A stretch of DNA of 64,000 bases from Oryza sativa Japonica Group (taxonomy: Eukaryota; Streptophyta; Magnoliopsida; Poales; Poaceae): NCBI RefSeq assembly GCF_034140825.1, contig NC_089040.1, positions 3,761,501-3,825,500 of the forward strand, written 5' to 3'. Below are positions 13,301-23,231 of the stretch, piece by piece. Both the position numbers and the translations under genes were made by a program. The notes beneath the pieces were generated by a model. That model was not told the DNA's origin. It saw nothing but the letters and a program-made list of their open reading frames with translations, and made no database searches. Within the stretch, counting starts at the first letter, position 1. Each line of letters opens with the position of its first letter.

Positions 13301-13633
13301 ATAGCCGGGACTCTCCAACGGCTCCCCGAGGAGCTCGAGAGGACGATTAAGTCATCCTCGAGGGACCTCGCCCAAGGAGCGGTGGAACTCGTTCTAGCGA
13401 GTTACCAGGCCAGGAACCCCAACTTCTCCCCATGGATGGCGCTGGATGAATTCCCTCCCGGGACCGAGGACGACGCGCGCGCGCGGGTCCGGGATGCCGC
13501 CGACCACATCGTCCACAGCTTCGAGGGGTCGGCCCCTCGGCTCGCGTTCGCCCCCAACTCCGACGAGGAGGGCGATCTCAGCGGTGCAGACGACCGTGAC
13601 GACGAGGCCGACGACCCGGGCGCATCGGACTGA
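10313..13633 (+). CDS. Antisense ORF of the outer gypsy element (putative gypsy-type transposon domain protein)
   Basis: A frame of about 1,106 codons on the strand opposite to gag-pol. The first 250-300 residues match the plant 'putative gypsy type transposon' family as I know it (start MARGSALLDG, then an SSFFMDVLEF-type segment and FRWFF). A Gly/Pro-rich linker follows. The second half is a long coiled coil rich in Ala, Arg and Glu. Its core is a 42-bp tandem repeat near 11800-12050, encoding a 14-residue unit such as AARARQAEEAAREE. The ATG at 10313 has a good context (gcgccATGG) and lies after the TATA box; an in-frame ATG at 10193 is possible but less likely. At 11575-11673 a 99-bp stretch has intron-like ends (GT, pyrimidine-rich tail, CAG) and a length divisible by three, so the frame stays open with or without it. 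The C-terminus is acidic. Function is unknown. The frame looks whole. Confidence 0.8.
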   Translation: MARGSALLDGSVLPPSRIVSEKQAGLPRRFMPESASGREIVMLGEGRPAPDYPGRSVFFLPFAMAGLVPPFSSFFMDVLEFCDLQMAHLTPNAVMTLGIFAHLCEMFIGVRPSLRLFRWFFTVQSVSPPSVVGGCYFLPRGPVLNRYIPCVLRKKWDDWKSDWFYTPLADEARLRLPSQPPAQASSWRAPVDLGDGYDAVLDRLAGLRSQGLTGAMVYGDYLRRRIAPLQRRARAAWEYTGSEDYMRTHQGARWDWAPEDFKILVQRVLNLNSVEASLIPHGILPLCSDPDRTSILTIMTAVGASEEQAPKGHDGAGGSRRGDQSTPGGGRASGPRVGGSGSNRPTDARGKRKLGGTPPPSPPRGGGAVRASSRRPEGAAPTSQPEGERKKKRLRKMGETEPSRGNLISPPRWSFNRPPRRFVPRSLRPSFLLSQKQVFSYPSCLPSGFSFCFSDIPSRSSHHPKSGQSEAEDPAATEARRRESDRREAADRLREAEEAAREAARARQAKDTAREEAARARQAEEAAREEAARVRLAEEAAREEAARARQAEEAAREEAAREEAAREAAREEAARVRRAEAMAASEAVHDEAVDASLGPTPSGDAQDQTGPGVARDEAGASMGGLSHAASSSRQLFPTPSAAPLSAEPLLQALAAANTAVLDGLNAQVVALQAERAELDAAWARVEEGRRSVEAMVEAGRKAHRRHVSDLETRKTALAEIAREVEEERGAALIATSVMIEAQDSLLLQHGNWEAELKKKLDAAQGVLDAAAAREQRATETEAALRRREEVLEARAMALEERACVAEKVLADRETAVTSREATLAAHESACAEEESALRLREDALAERERALEEAEAEAQRLADSLSLREAALTEQARRNLECVRAERAALDQRAADLEAREKEVDARARSGGVAAGESELTARLAAAEHTIADLQGALDSSAGEAEALRLASEVGPGMLRDAVSRLDRAGRQAGLWGRRTAKYAANQGGLAQRLSEIAGTLQRLPEELERTIKSSSRDLAQGAVELVLASYQARNPNFSPWMALDEFPPGTEDDARARVRDAADHIVHSFEGSAPRLAFAPNSDEEGDLSGADDRDDEADDPGASD

Positions 13634-14280
13634 GCCCCCAGGCCCCCGCCAGTCTTCAATTTTCTTCTTTTTTCTTTCTTCTAAGGCCCTTGGGCCTGTT
13701 TTTTGTATAAATCATCTTACAATCTGCAATCAAAAATGATGAAAAAACTCTTTATGTTAATTTTATTTTGCTATGCGAATGAGATGAGGATGATCTGTGC
13801 CGTGATCCTCTTTTTGTGTCTTAGCTTGATTTAAGGGCCCGTGCCCAAGTCCCAGTCCTCGAAAAGCGCGGGTCGGGGCTAGTGCCTGGGGAGATCCGCA
13901 TGTCGAGACTGGCCAGGCCGGGAACGTGGCGACCGAGGGTTATGGGTGACCCGATTGTGGGTTTTTGCCGATTCCCCCCCGGAGTTCACCACGCCCCGGG
14001 GCACGGCTCGGTTTTGGGCCCCGTTTGGCGATTTTAGCTGACCGACCCGAGCCCCCGAGGGCAAGGTTGAGCACGAGTGACCTTATTTCAAGTCAAAATT
14101 CTTCAAAAGGAAAAAACGGCACAGACACAACCTTCAGGAAATTGAAACTGCTTTTATTGAAATACTGAAAAGAGAGAAATGAGAATGTGCATGCGTGGTA
14201 GCCCCCGGCCAACCCTGCACACCCGAGGGGGGGTGCGGGGTTGGCCCGAGCCCGAAACCTGACACCCGACCCCCCCCTCC
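13634..14280. other. Spacer between the antisense ORF and the pol end
   Basis: Non-coding tail-to-tail spacer within the outer element. It holds the 3' end of the antisense transcription unit and, at 14198-14208, a second copy of the 11-base polypurine motif found at the 3' LTR. No other gene is seen. Confidence 0.5.
14198..14208 (-). other. Internal copy of the polypurine motif
   Basis: CCGGGGGCTAC on the minus strand, identical to the tract beside the 3' LTR at 9732-9742. It lies between the end of integrase and the antisense ORF. A role as a second plus-strand priming site is a guess. Confidence 0.4.
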
Positions 14281-14717
14281 TCAGGGGTAGAAACGACGAA
14301 GGTGTTCGATGTTCCATGGGTTAGGCAGCTCAGTGCCGTCGCCCGTGGCCAGCCGTACGGAGCCCGGCCGGGGGACACCGATCACTCGATACGGACCCTC
14401 CCACATTGGTGAGAGCTTGCTCAATCCAGCACGCGTTTGGACGCGGCGTAGGACGAGGTCGTCGACGCAGAGTGATCGGGCCCGGACGTGGCGCTGATGG
14501 TAGCGCCGCAGGCTCTGCTGGTAGCGCGCGGCTCGGAGGGCCGCGCGCCTTCTTCGCTCTTCCAAGTAGTCGAGGTCATCTCTGCGAAGCTGATCTTGAT
14601 CAGCTTCGCAGTACATGGTGGCCCGAGGAGACCTCAGGGTGAGCTCGGATGGGAGAACCGCTTCTGCGCCGTAGACGAGGAAGAAGGGCGTTTCCCCGGT
14701 TGCTCGGCTTGGTGTGG
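14281..14717 (-). mobile_element. Integrase C-terminal part of the outer element
   Basis: Minus-strand coding segment with the Arg-rich helix and the SPMWEGPYRV-type motif that end Ty3/gypsy integrases. It is cut off from the rest of integrase by the nested element, whose target duplication is at 14718-14722. Confidence 0.85.
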
Positions 14718-14722
14718 TTCGG

Positions 14723-17700
14723 TGTCACGCCCCGAAATTCTCAAACCAGAATTTCTAAGCTGAATGTGCATTAAATCCCTGTCCAGGACCAGCCAGGGTA
14801 CACAAACGACAATTGTTGACATACAGATCCACGTCTTACAAAAATAGAAAAGATTACAAATGCAGCGGAAAAGATAAAAGCGAGCTAAACCGGGAAGCTT
14901 GACTTCAGCAGCGGGCGACTCCACTCCACAGGCAATCCTTGACGGCAGCGACGAAACCAACTTTGACAAAACAGCTCCAACTAGGAAGATCTTCAGCTCT
15001 GGTGTGGGGGAAAAGAGAGCAAGACTGAGTACTACCCACTGTACTCAGCAAGTCATACCGGAAGAGGAGGTATGTTGCAGGATATAACCCAAGGAGGCTA
15101 GAGGTTCTTTTGCATAAAGCTAGCATTTAAAAGCAGTAGTTGAAAGCAGTAAAACAGCTGTAGTAATTAATCAATATTAACCAAACACTGTCCAACGCTA
15201 CACCACGTTGCAACAGGCCCAACCAACCTCCTGAACTACACCAGTTCATTAAGCTAAACTAGGGGTGAGACTAATCACGGTGAATCTGGTTGATCGCCCA
15301 TAACCGCGGGCACGGCTATTCGAATAGTTTTACTCTGGCCAGAGGTGTACAACTGTACCCACAAGACACGATTCCACACATGTCGCCATGCCCCGAAGTA
15401 TCACCATGATACTGCAAAGGGGGAAATCGTGACAAGACCCTCCACATAACCCTCCCCTAACCATCCACACCACGCTAAGGTTTCACCCCCACCCCTCAAA
15501 AGGCAGTGGGCGGTCCCCTCTTGCGCCGCGGTGAATCCGGCAGCTGGACAACCGGACACCCCGGCCGACCCAACTCCATCACGCCCACCCTCGCCACCGG
15601 TGCCTAGGAAAGGGTCGAGCTATACTTCAGATCAAGCAGTTACCCACTCCCGCTTGTGGTAAGCACGGTAAGTCTCCCAGGGTTTCCCGTGAACCGGTCC
15701 TTAACTGCCATGGGTGCGACCAGCAAAACCATGCACCCACAGCCCACCATTCAGTGTATTTTAATTAACTAACACCATTGCGGTGGCACCAATCTAAAGC
15801 TATGCCAATAGACAAAGTCTATGTAATAAGGTGATCCCCATTTGTGTGCTAGTTGAACTAAGCATGGCTAAGCATTTCCTAACCAACATCTAGTCATTTT
15901 GATACCCAGGTTATCAATGGCATAAGGTAAACAATAAATGGCTGAGTATTAGGACCCATCCCACATGATATTGTAAAAGAATGCAACATTTAATAGAAAT
16001 GCGGGATATTTGTAAATTGGGTACAATATGATCAAACGTAAAGCATGACTTGCCTTGCTCTCGCACTGATGAGATCACAGCAACGTCTTCGAGAAACTGC
16101 GGATCGACGAAACGGCCGAAACCTACGCGACAAACAAAGCACACAAGCAAAACATGCTATAAGACTACTGAAACAGGAAACAAAACCATTTTTAATGGAT
16201 TCTTTGCATTTTTCTTGATTTACTGAGACTTGAATGGACTTAAACGGAGCTCGGATGAATTACTTATGAATTTTAGAAGATAAACTGTGTTTTTACTAAT
16301 AAAGAAAAGTCCTTAATTAATTATTGCGCAATAAAGCCCAGGGCTGACGTCAGCGAGGGGAGGGGCGGGCGCCGACAGGCGGGCCCCACTGGTCAGCGAC
16401 ACTAAGAGAGGGAAAGGAGGGTGGCTGGCAAGCGGGCCGTACTGGCAGCGGCACAAGGGGAAAGGAGAGGGAGGCGCCGGCATGTGGGCCCCACGGGCAG
16501 TGGCTCAAGGGGGAGGGAGTGGGCGGCGGCATGCTCGGCACGGCTCAAGCCGGCCGGCCATGGCGAGGCGACGACGGCGCACGACCGCCGGCGGTGACCG
16601 GCGGCGCGGGGAGACGGCGGCGGCCGGCGCGAAGGCGGCGGCGGCAGCCGAAGACGACGGCGCACGCGCGGAGGGCGGCGGCGCTCACGGGGGAGAGGAA
16701 AGGAAGGAGGAAAAGGGATTCCTCACCGAGGCGATGGCGGCGACCGGCGTGGGAAGAGACGAGCGGCGATGACCGGCGACGCGGAGGCACGGACGGGCGG
16801 CGGCGACACCCTAGGAGAAGATGGAGAGGCGTTAGGAGAGGAGACGACGACCACGGCGGCTTGAATTGCCGGCCGGAGATGGAGGGGAGGGAAAAACTCA
16901 CCGGCTCGCGAGGGGAGAGGTGCTCCGGTGGGATTCCGGCGACGCGAGGCGGCGGCCGGGAAAGCTCTTGCGGCGGCGAAGCTAACGGCGGCGGCGGTTT
17001 GGCGCGGCGGCGACTCTAGCGGCGGCGGCTCGCGGCCGAAGGCGGCGGCCAGCGGCGGAGCTCGGGTGCGACGGCGCGAGGGCGGTAGACGGCACGGGAG
17101 AGCGCGGCGAGTGCGAAAAACGAGAGAGGAAGACGCGGGGAACGATTTATAGGCGGAGGGGGAGGCGGACGTGGCCGGGAACCCATCCTATTGCGCCGGC
17201 GACGTGGGAAGGTGGGGGAGAGAGAGAGGGGTGGGATTCAAATTCGAATCCCGCCCATTTGCGAGGCGCGCGAGGGCGGGAGACGCGGGGGAGAGGCGGC
17301 GACGTGGGAGGGGGACGCGGGAGCGGCGCGGCGTGGGCGCGGGAAGAGCGGAGGAGGCGGCGACGTGGCGGATTCGGCGGCGGTTGCCGTCGGAGGCGGG
17401 TGGCTGGAGGAAGGGGACGACCTGACAGGTGGGCCCCACCTGTCAGCGTCCCGGAGAGAGGGGGAAGGGGAACGGGCCGGCCCAAAGGAAAAGAGGCCGA
17501 GCGCGGGAGATGTGGGCCGACGGCCCAATAGAGAAAAAAAGAAGGAAAAGAAAAGGAAAAAGAAGAAAGGATTTTTCCTGGGATTAAAAATTGCACTTTG
17601 GTGATTTTTAATTGGTTAAAATTATTTCCAAGGCTCTGAAAATTCCACTAAAAATCCTGTTAATATATTGTGACATGTAGAATCCAAGAAAAATTCCACA

Positions 17701-17834
17701 TGCCGATTCCGATTATTATTTGCATTTATTAATTAGGGAATTAGCTCTAGGTTAATTAAGATAATTTCTTCGGACGATTTATTTAGCCAATTTTTTTAAA
17801 GCAAGCAAAAGGGGGAAAACTTCAGGGCGTGACA
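14723..17834 (-). repeat. 3' LTR of the nested element
   Basis: 3,112-bp direct repeat of 23232-26344, with TG...CA ends inside a short terminal inverted repeat (TGTCACGCCC and GGGCGTGACA). The middle is very GC-rich (16350-17500), with a near-palindrome at 17421-17445. Open frames in that part are composition artefacts, because they occur on both strands in several frames. Confidence 0.96.
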
Positions 17835-17846
17835 AACCTACCCCCC
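17835..17846 (-). other. Polypurine tract of the nested element
   Basis: The minus strand reads AAGGGGGGTAGGTT directly before the 3' LTR, the standard place for the plus-strand primer. It overlaps or abuts the gag-pol stop codon. Confidence 0.7.
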
Positions 17847-20800
17847 TTAAACGGAATCTCGACCCCGAGATTCGGAAGAGCTGGCGAAGAGGTGCGGGTG
17901 GGTGGCCTTCAACTCATCTTCTCTTTCCCAAGTGGCCTCTTCCTCTGAGTGGTGGCTCCACTGAACCTTGCAGAATCTTATTACTTTGTTTCTGGTCTTT
18001 CTCTCGCTGGTTTCGAGGATACGAGTTGGCTTCTCCACATACGTCAAGTCTTCCTGGATTTCGATTTGATCCGGACTTGCCTGTTCCTCAGGAACTCTCA
18101 AACATTTCTTCAACTGGGAGACGTGGAACACATTATGGATGCCAAGCATGTTGGAGGGAAGCTCGAGCTGGTAAGCAACTTCACCTCTACGTTCCAAAAT
18201 CCGATATGGTCCCACAAAGCGTGGTGCCAACTTTCCTTTGGTTTGGAAGCGATGTACTCCCCTGAGCGGAGTGACACGGAGATACACATAATCCCCTGTT
18301 TCGAAAGCGAGCTCCCTTCGGCGGTTGTCTGCATAGCTTTTCTGCCGAGACTGCGCGATTCTCAATCTTTCCCTAACAGCTCTGACTTTCTCTTCTGCCT
18401 CATTTAAAACTTCTGTACCAAACAACTGGCGTTCCCCTGTCTGATCCCAGAAGAGTGGAGTACGACACCTTCGTCCATACAGTGCTTCAAACGGTGCCAT
18501 CTGCAGACTAGCTTGGTAACTGTTGTTGTACGAGAACTCAGCATACGGCAAGCTTTTGTCCCATGCCCCACCAAAGTCAAGCGCACAGGCTCTCAACATA
18601 TCCTCTAGTATTTGATTGACTCGCTCGGTCTGGCCATCTGTTTGTGGATGGTAAGCGGTGCTGAAATTCAACCGGGTTCCCAATTCTTCTTGTAATTTCT
18701 GCCAGAACTTTGAAGTGAATTGGCTTCCTCGATCAGACACGATCTTCTTAGGTACACCATGTAAACACATAATTCTTGCCAGATAGAGTTCTGCTAATTT
18801 CTTCCCTGAGTAGGTAGTGTGCACCGGAATGAAGTGGGCCACTTTGGTGAGTCGGTCAACGACTACCCAAATAGAATCATGCCCCGATGATGTCCTGGGC
18901 AAACCGGTGATGAAATCCATTCCGATTTCTTCCCACTTCCATTCTGGAATCTGAAGTGGCTGTAGCAAACCTGCTGGCCTTTGGTGTTCTGCCTTTACTC
19001 GTTGACAGACGTCACAGAGTGCTACGAACTCAGCTATTTCCCTTCTCATGCTGACCCACCAAAACTTCTCTTTGAGGTCTTGGTACATCTTAGTACTACC
19101 GGGATGAATGGAATATTGAGTTTGATGAGCCTCGGTTAGTATCAGGTCTTTTAATTCCTTGTTTTCGGGTACACACAATCTTTCTCCCATCCAGATTGTT
19201 CCTTGTTCATCCTCAACAAAACCTCGGGCTTTTCCGACCCTCATGTTCTTTTTGAGCTCTGCTATTTCAGGATCACTTGCTTGAGCTATGCGAACCTGCT
19301 CCACCAGTGTGGGCTGTGCCTCTAGGGCAGCCACGAATCCGTGCTCAACTATACCAAGGTTCAGATGTTCCAAATCGCGTTGAACCTCACAACATAGTTG
19401 CTCTACCCATGCAACATTGCAGTAGCTCTTCCTGCTCAAGGCATCTGCAACCACATTAGCCTTGCCGGGATGATAATGTATTCCCATATCATAATCCTTG
19501 ATCAGCTCCAACCATCTTCGCTGTCTGAGATTCAAATCAGGTTGAGTAAAGATGTACTTTAGACTTTTGTGATCTGTATATACCTCACAACGGTTACCGA
19601 TGAGATAGTGCCGCCAAATCTTTAAAGCATGAACAACTGCGGCTAATTCCAGATCATGCGTCGGGTAGTTGCCTTCATGAGGACGCAACTGCCGTGAAGC
19701 ATAAGAAACCACTTTGCCATCCTGCATCAACACACATCCTAGCCCCTGGCGAGATGCATCACAATAGACCTGGAAATCTTTCGTCTGATCAGGCAGGATT
19801 AAGACTGGTGCAGACACCAACCGTCGTTTGAGTTCTACAAAACTCCTATTGCATTCAGCAGACCAGATAAACTTTTCTTCCTTCTTCAATAGCTGTGTCA
19901 TTGGCTTAGCAATTTTAGAGAAGTTCTCAATGAACCGGCGGTAATAACCCGCAAGTCCTAAGAAACTCCGAACCTGAGTGACTGTCCTTGGTGGGGTCCA
20001 TTTGGTAACTGACTCCACATTTGCTGGATCCACAGCTACTCCTTGAGCATTCACGATGTGACCGAGAAACTGAACTTCCTTAAGCCAGAAGTCGCACTTG
20101 CTGAACTTGGCATATAGCTGGTGCTCTTTTAACTTTTCAAGTACCAGCCGAAGATGCTGCTCATGTTCTTCCTCGGACTTGGAGTAGATAAGTATGTCAT
20201 CGATGAAAACCACGACAAACTTGTCTAGAAATTCCATAAACACCTTGTTCATCAAATTCATGAAGAAGGCAGGTGCGTTAGTGAGTCCGAAAGACATAAC
20301 TGTGCATTCGAACAACCCGTACCGAGTGATGAATGCTGTCTTTGGAATATCCTCTTCGCGGATCCTCAACTGGTGATAGCCTGACCGAAGGTCTATCTTA
20401 GAGAACACAGTAGCTCCTTTCAACTGATCAAACAGGTCATCAATCCTTGGCAAAGGGTACTTGTTCTTAATAGTGACCTCATTGAGTGCGCGGTAGTCCA
20501 CGCACATCCTCTTGGTTTTGTCTTTCTTTTCCACAAAGATAACCGGAGCACCCCAAGGCGACGTGCTCGGGCGGATGTATCCCTTCTGTAACTGTTCATC
20601 AACTTGCTTCTTGACTTCCGCCAACTCGTTGGCTCCCATTCTGTAAGGCCTCTTGTGGATCGGTGCAGTTCCAGGTACCAAGTCAATCCGGAACTCGATA
20701 TCCCTTTTTGGTGGCATTGTTGTCAGATCATCCGGAAAAACCTCTGGATACTCTCTGACTATGGGAATATCCTCCAGCTTCTTAGTGGTTTTCTCCACTG

Positions 20801-22421
20801 CTACCTCTTGTTCTTCACCAGCAGCCTGGTTTAAACTAACCCCTGGCTTCCGCGGCACTAGAGACTGGAAGGTTACCTCCTCTCCTTTTGCATTGGTTAA
20901 CTTGATGGTGCGGCTGGCGCAATCAATCACTCCTCTGTGCCTTGTTAACCAATCCATTCCAAGTATGACATCTAGGTCCTTGGATTCGAGAAGAATGAGG
21001 TTGGCTGGAAAAATCAACCCTTGAATTTCAACTGTCACAGATGGGCAGTAGTGAGTTGTGGTCATGCCACCTCCAGGAGTATGCACTCGCATTGGTATCT
21101 TAAGCTTCACTAAGGATAACCCATGTGCACCAGCAAAACGCTTGGAAATGAAGGAATGGGTTGCACCAGAATCAAACAATATTACTGCTGGTGTCGAGTT
21201 GACGGGGAATGTGCCCAATATAACCTCTGGTGCTGACTGCGCCTCCTCTGCAGATGCATGATTAACACGGGCCTGAACGAACTTGGGTCCGGCACGTCTT
21301 GGCTTCGGGCACTTTCCAACCGTGTGTCCGGGTTTGTTACAATTGAAGCAGAGTTCGGGTTTTTCTCCCAACCTCTTGGGCTGTTCTGGCAGAGCTGGCT
21401 GAACTGATTGAGCTGGAATCTTTAGTGAACTCGGAGTAGGGTTGAGACTGTGCTGCTCACTGTTGTTGTGACTGCCATTATGGTGGTTCTTGTTGAAGTT
21501 ACCCGGGTGGTAGGGACGGTGCTGCCGGATAATCATGGTGGAAGGTCCACCGTGATGTCCCATCGTGAAACGAGGCTTCTGACTCTTCCCCTGGGGAGTC
21601 CGGAACTGAGCTGCCTTCCTCTTACGGTTTATTTTGTTACAGTGCTCCTCCTGACGAATAGCCTTGTCCACAAGCTTCTCAAAGTCCTCATAGTCTCTAG
21701 AGATCAACTGGTTGGTCAATTCGTCATCAAGACCAGACATAAACTTCTCCTGCTTCTCGGCATCGGTACGCACGTCCTCAGGGGCGTAGCGCGCGAGGAG
21801 GTTGAACTCATGCAAATACTCTATAACTGTTCTGGTTCCTTGTTGCAGGGAACGGAACTCTCTCTTCTTTTGTGCCACAATTCCCTCGGGAACCTGTGCT
21901 TTATTGAAACTATGACGAAACTCTGTCCAAGTAACCTCTGCCCCAGCTGGACGGGTCACCATGTAGTTGTCCCACCAAACAGAAGCGGGACCTTGCAGCT
22001 GGTGTGTAGCAAAAGCAACCTTCTCTTGCTCGTTGCATTGCAAAAGATTCAGCTTCTTCTCAATGGCATGAAGCCAGTCGTGGGCCTCGATTGGGTTGGT
22101 GGTGCTTGAGAAGGTGGGCGGCTTGACACGAAGAAATTCTAACAGTTTGGACTGAGGAGGTGGAGGACCAAACTGCAGGTTCTGTTGTTGCTGCTGTGCT
22201 TGCCGCTGCACCTGCTGCAACACCTGATGGTACTGTTGCTGCATCTGTTGCATCATCATTGTCATCATCTGAGTCTGATTGTCCAACACCTGAGCAATTG
22301 TTGGGTTCTCGGGCGGTGGGGACGGACTGTTGTCAGATGCACCGTTGGCACGTGCTCCATTGATCGGCTCTTCGCTGCCACTGGCGTTGTTCGAGTCGCG
22401 TGAACCATTCCTTATCTCCAT
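17847..22421 (-). CDS. Gag-pol polyprotein of the nested chromovirus
   Basis: A single frame of 1,524 codons that looks whole. In order: gag with a Gln-rich coiled coil; a CCHC zinc knuckle near residue 357 ([14 protein letters not shown]); an aspartic protease near 417 (DSGATHSF); reverse transcriptase with FIDD near 739; RNase H; integrase with its zinc finger and the [14 protein letters not shown] motif near 1258; and a C-terminal chromodomain-like tail that follows [11 protein letters not shown]. The tail and the undivided gag-pol frame place it with the chromoviruses. The start is the ATG that follows a long untranslated leader after the 5' LTR. Confidence 0.95.
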   Translation of the reverse strand: MEIRNGSRDSNNASGSEEPINGARANGASDNSPSPPPENPTIAQVLDNQTQMMTMMMQQMQQQYHQVLQQVQRQAQQQQQNLQFGPPPPQSKLLEFLRVKPPTFSSTTNPIEAHDWLHAIEKKLNLLQCNEQEKVAFATHQLQGPASVWWDNYMVTRPAGAEVTWTEFRHSFNKAQVPEGIVAQKKREFRSLQQGTRTVIEYLHEFNLLARYAPEDVRTDAEKQEKFMSGLDDELTNQLISRDYEDFEKLVDKAIRQEEHCNKINRKRKAAQFRTPQGKSQKPRFTMGHHGGPSTMIIRQHRPYHPGNFNKNHHNGSHNNSEQHSLNPTPSSLKIPAQSVQPALPEQPKRLGEKPELCFNCNKPGHTVGKCPKPRRAGPKFVQARVNHASAEEAQSAPEVILGTFPVNSTPAVILFDSGATHSFISKRFAGAHGLSLVKLKIPMRVHTPGGGMTTTHYCPSVTVEIQGLIFPANLILLESKDLDVILGMDWLTRHRGVIDCASRTIKLTNAKGEEVTFQSLVPRKPGVSLNQAAGEEQEVAVEKTTKKLEDIPIVREYPEVFPDDLTTMPPKRDIEFRIDLVPGTAPIHKRPYRMGANELAEVKKQVDEQLQKGYIRPSTSPWGAPVIFVEKKDKTKRMCVDYRALNEVTIKNKYPLPRIDDLFDQLKGATVFSKIDLRSGYHQLRIREEDIPKTAFITRYGLFECTVMSFGLTNAPAFFMNLMNKVFMEFLDKFVVVFIDDILIYSKSEEEHEQHLRLVLEKLKEHQLYAKFSKCDFWLKEVQFLGHIVNAQGVAVDPANVESVTKWTPPRTVTQVRSFLGLAGYYRRFIENFSKIAKPMTQLLKKEEKFIWSAECNRSFVELKRRLVSAPVLILPDQTKDFQVYCDASRQGLGCVLMQDGKVVSYASRQLRPHEGNYPTHDLELAAVVHALKIWRHYLIGNRCEVYTDHKSLKYIFTQPDLNLRQRRWLELIKDYDMGIHYHPGKANVVADALSRKSYCNVAWVEQLCCEVQRDLEHLNLGIVEHGFVAALEAQPTLVEQVRIAQASDPEIAELKKNMRVGKARGFVEDEQGTIWMGERLCVPENKELKDLILTEAHQTQYSIHPGSTKMYQDLKEKFWWVSMRREIAEFVALCDVCQRVKAEHQRPAGLLQPLQIPEWKWEEIGMDFITGLPRTSSGHDSIWVVVDRLTKVAHFIPVHTTYSGKKLAELYLARIMCLHGVPKKIVSDRGSQFTSKFWQKLQEELGTRLNFSTAYHPQTDGQTERVNQILEDMLRACALDFGGAWDKSLPYAEFSYNNSYQASLQMAPFEALYGRRCRTPLFWDQTGERQLFGTEVLNEAEEKVRAVRERLRIAQSRQKSYADNRRRELAFETGDYVYLRVTPLRGVHRFQTKGKLAPRFVGPYRILERRGEVAYQLELPSNMLGIHNVFHVSQLKKCLRVPEEQASPDQIEIQEDLTYVEKPTRILETSERKTRNKVIRFCKVQWSHHSEEEATWEREDELKATHPHLFASSSESRGRDSV

Positions 22422-23207
22422 CTGAAGGGGATAGGTAGAAATATGAGAAAAGGAAGAAAAACAGGGGGCTCAGAAACTAATCTTGCTTATGAATTTAAGT
22501 GCAATTATCTTAATCTTGATTAAAACACTGAAAAAGAGGCACGCAACTCCTAATTGAGGCAGTCATACCACTGACACATGATATCGACCGCCGACTAACC
22601 CACAAGCAACAAACCTAAACACGAAAACTAGCAAGCAAACAGACTAAGAAGGCGATAAAGCTAAGGGTGGCGACTCTGAAGCTCGGGGCGGCGCTTGCAA
22701 ACGAGGGATAGGACTGACATCTAAAGTAGACAAGGGATAGGAACCAATTCATGCTCAAATCCAAATTAAACAAAGCAAAAGAAGACTCAAATAAATAACC
22801 GAGCAGGATGATTTTTATGCATAGAACATTTTTCATGAACTCAAATAAAGACACTAATGCAACTAAACAATAAATTAATGCATAGACTAGTTGCATGGAA
22901 AATGATGCGCATAACATTGCCCCCATCGAATATAGACACGACCTAATGCATAACCCCCAATAAATTCCCGACTGACTGTCGAATAAACTCCAACTAAAAT
23001 TTTTCTAAAGCCCTAGGCTGAGCTAATAATTTTTTTTTTTTTAAAAAAAAAAAAATCCGACCCGAAAGAACGACCAAGATTTTTCCCGCAAACCAAAGAG
23101 GCAAAACTCCAAATTTTCCCGAAACAATTCCAGGTGCAAAAAGGGCATATGCAGATGAAAAAGGGGTTCAGAGGGCTCTTAGGGTTTCCAGTTGGCTTGT
23201 CCTACGG
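22422..23207 (-). other. Untranslated leader of the nested element
   Basis: Non-coding sequence between the primer-binding site and the gag start, AT-rich, with an A/T homopolymer patch near 23030-23055. It presumably holds the packaging region. No gene is seen. Confidence 0.6.
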
Positions 23208-23230
23208 TCAAGGTCGGCTCTGATACCAAC
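23208..23230 (-). other. Primer-binding site of the nested element
   Basis: The minus strand reads TTGGTATCAGAGCC just after the 5' LTR. TGGTATCAGAGC is the usual plant site complementary to the 3' end of initiator methionine tRNA. Confidence 0.85.
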
Positions 23231-23231
23231 T

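Noticed and set aside
16482-17604. Several overlapping GC-rich open frames on both strands, repeated at 24991-26113
   Set aside because: They lie inside the LTRs of the nested element, overlap in many frames and show only Arg/Gly/Pro low complexity.
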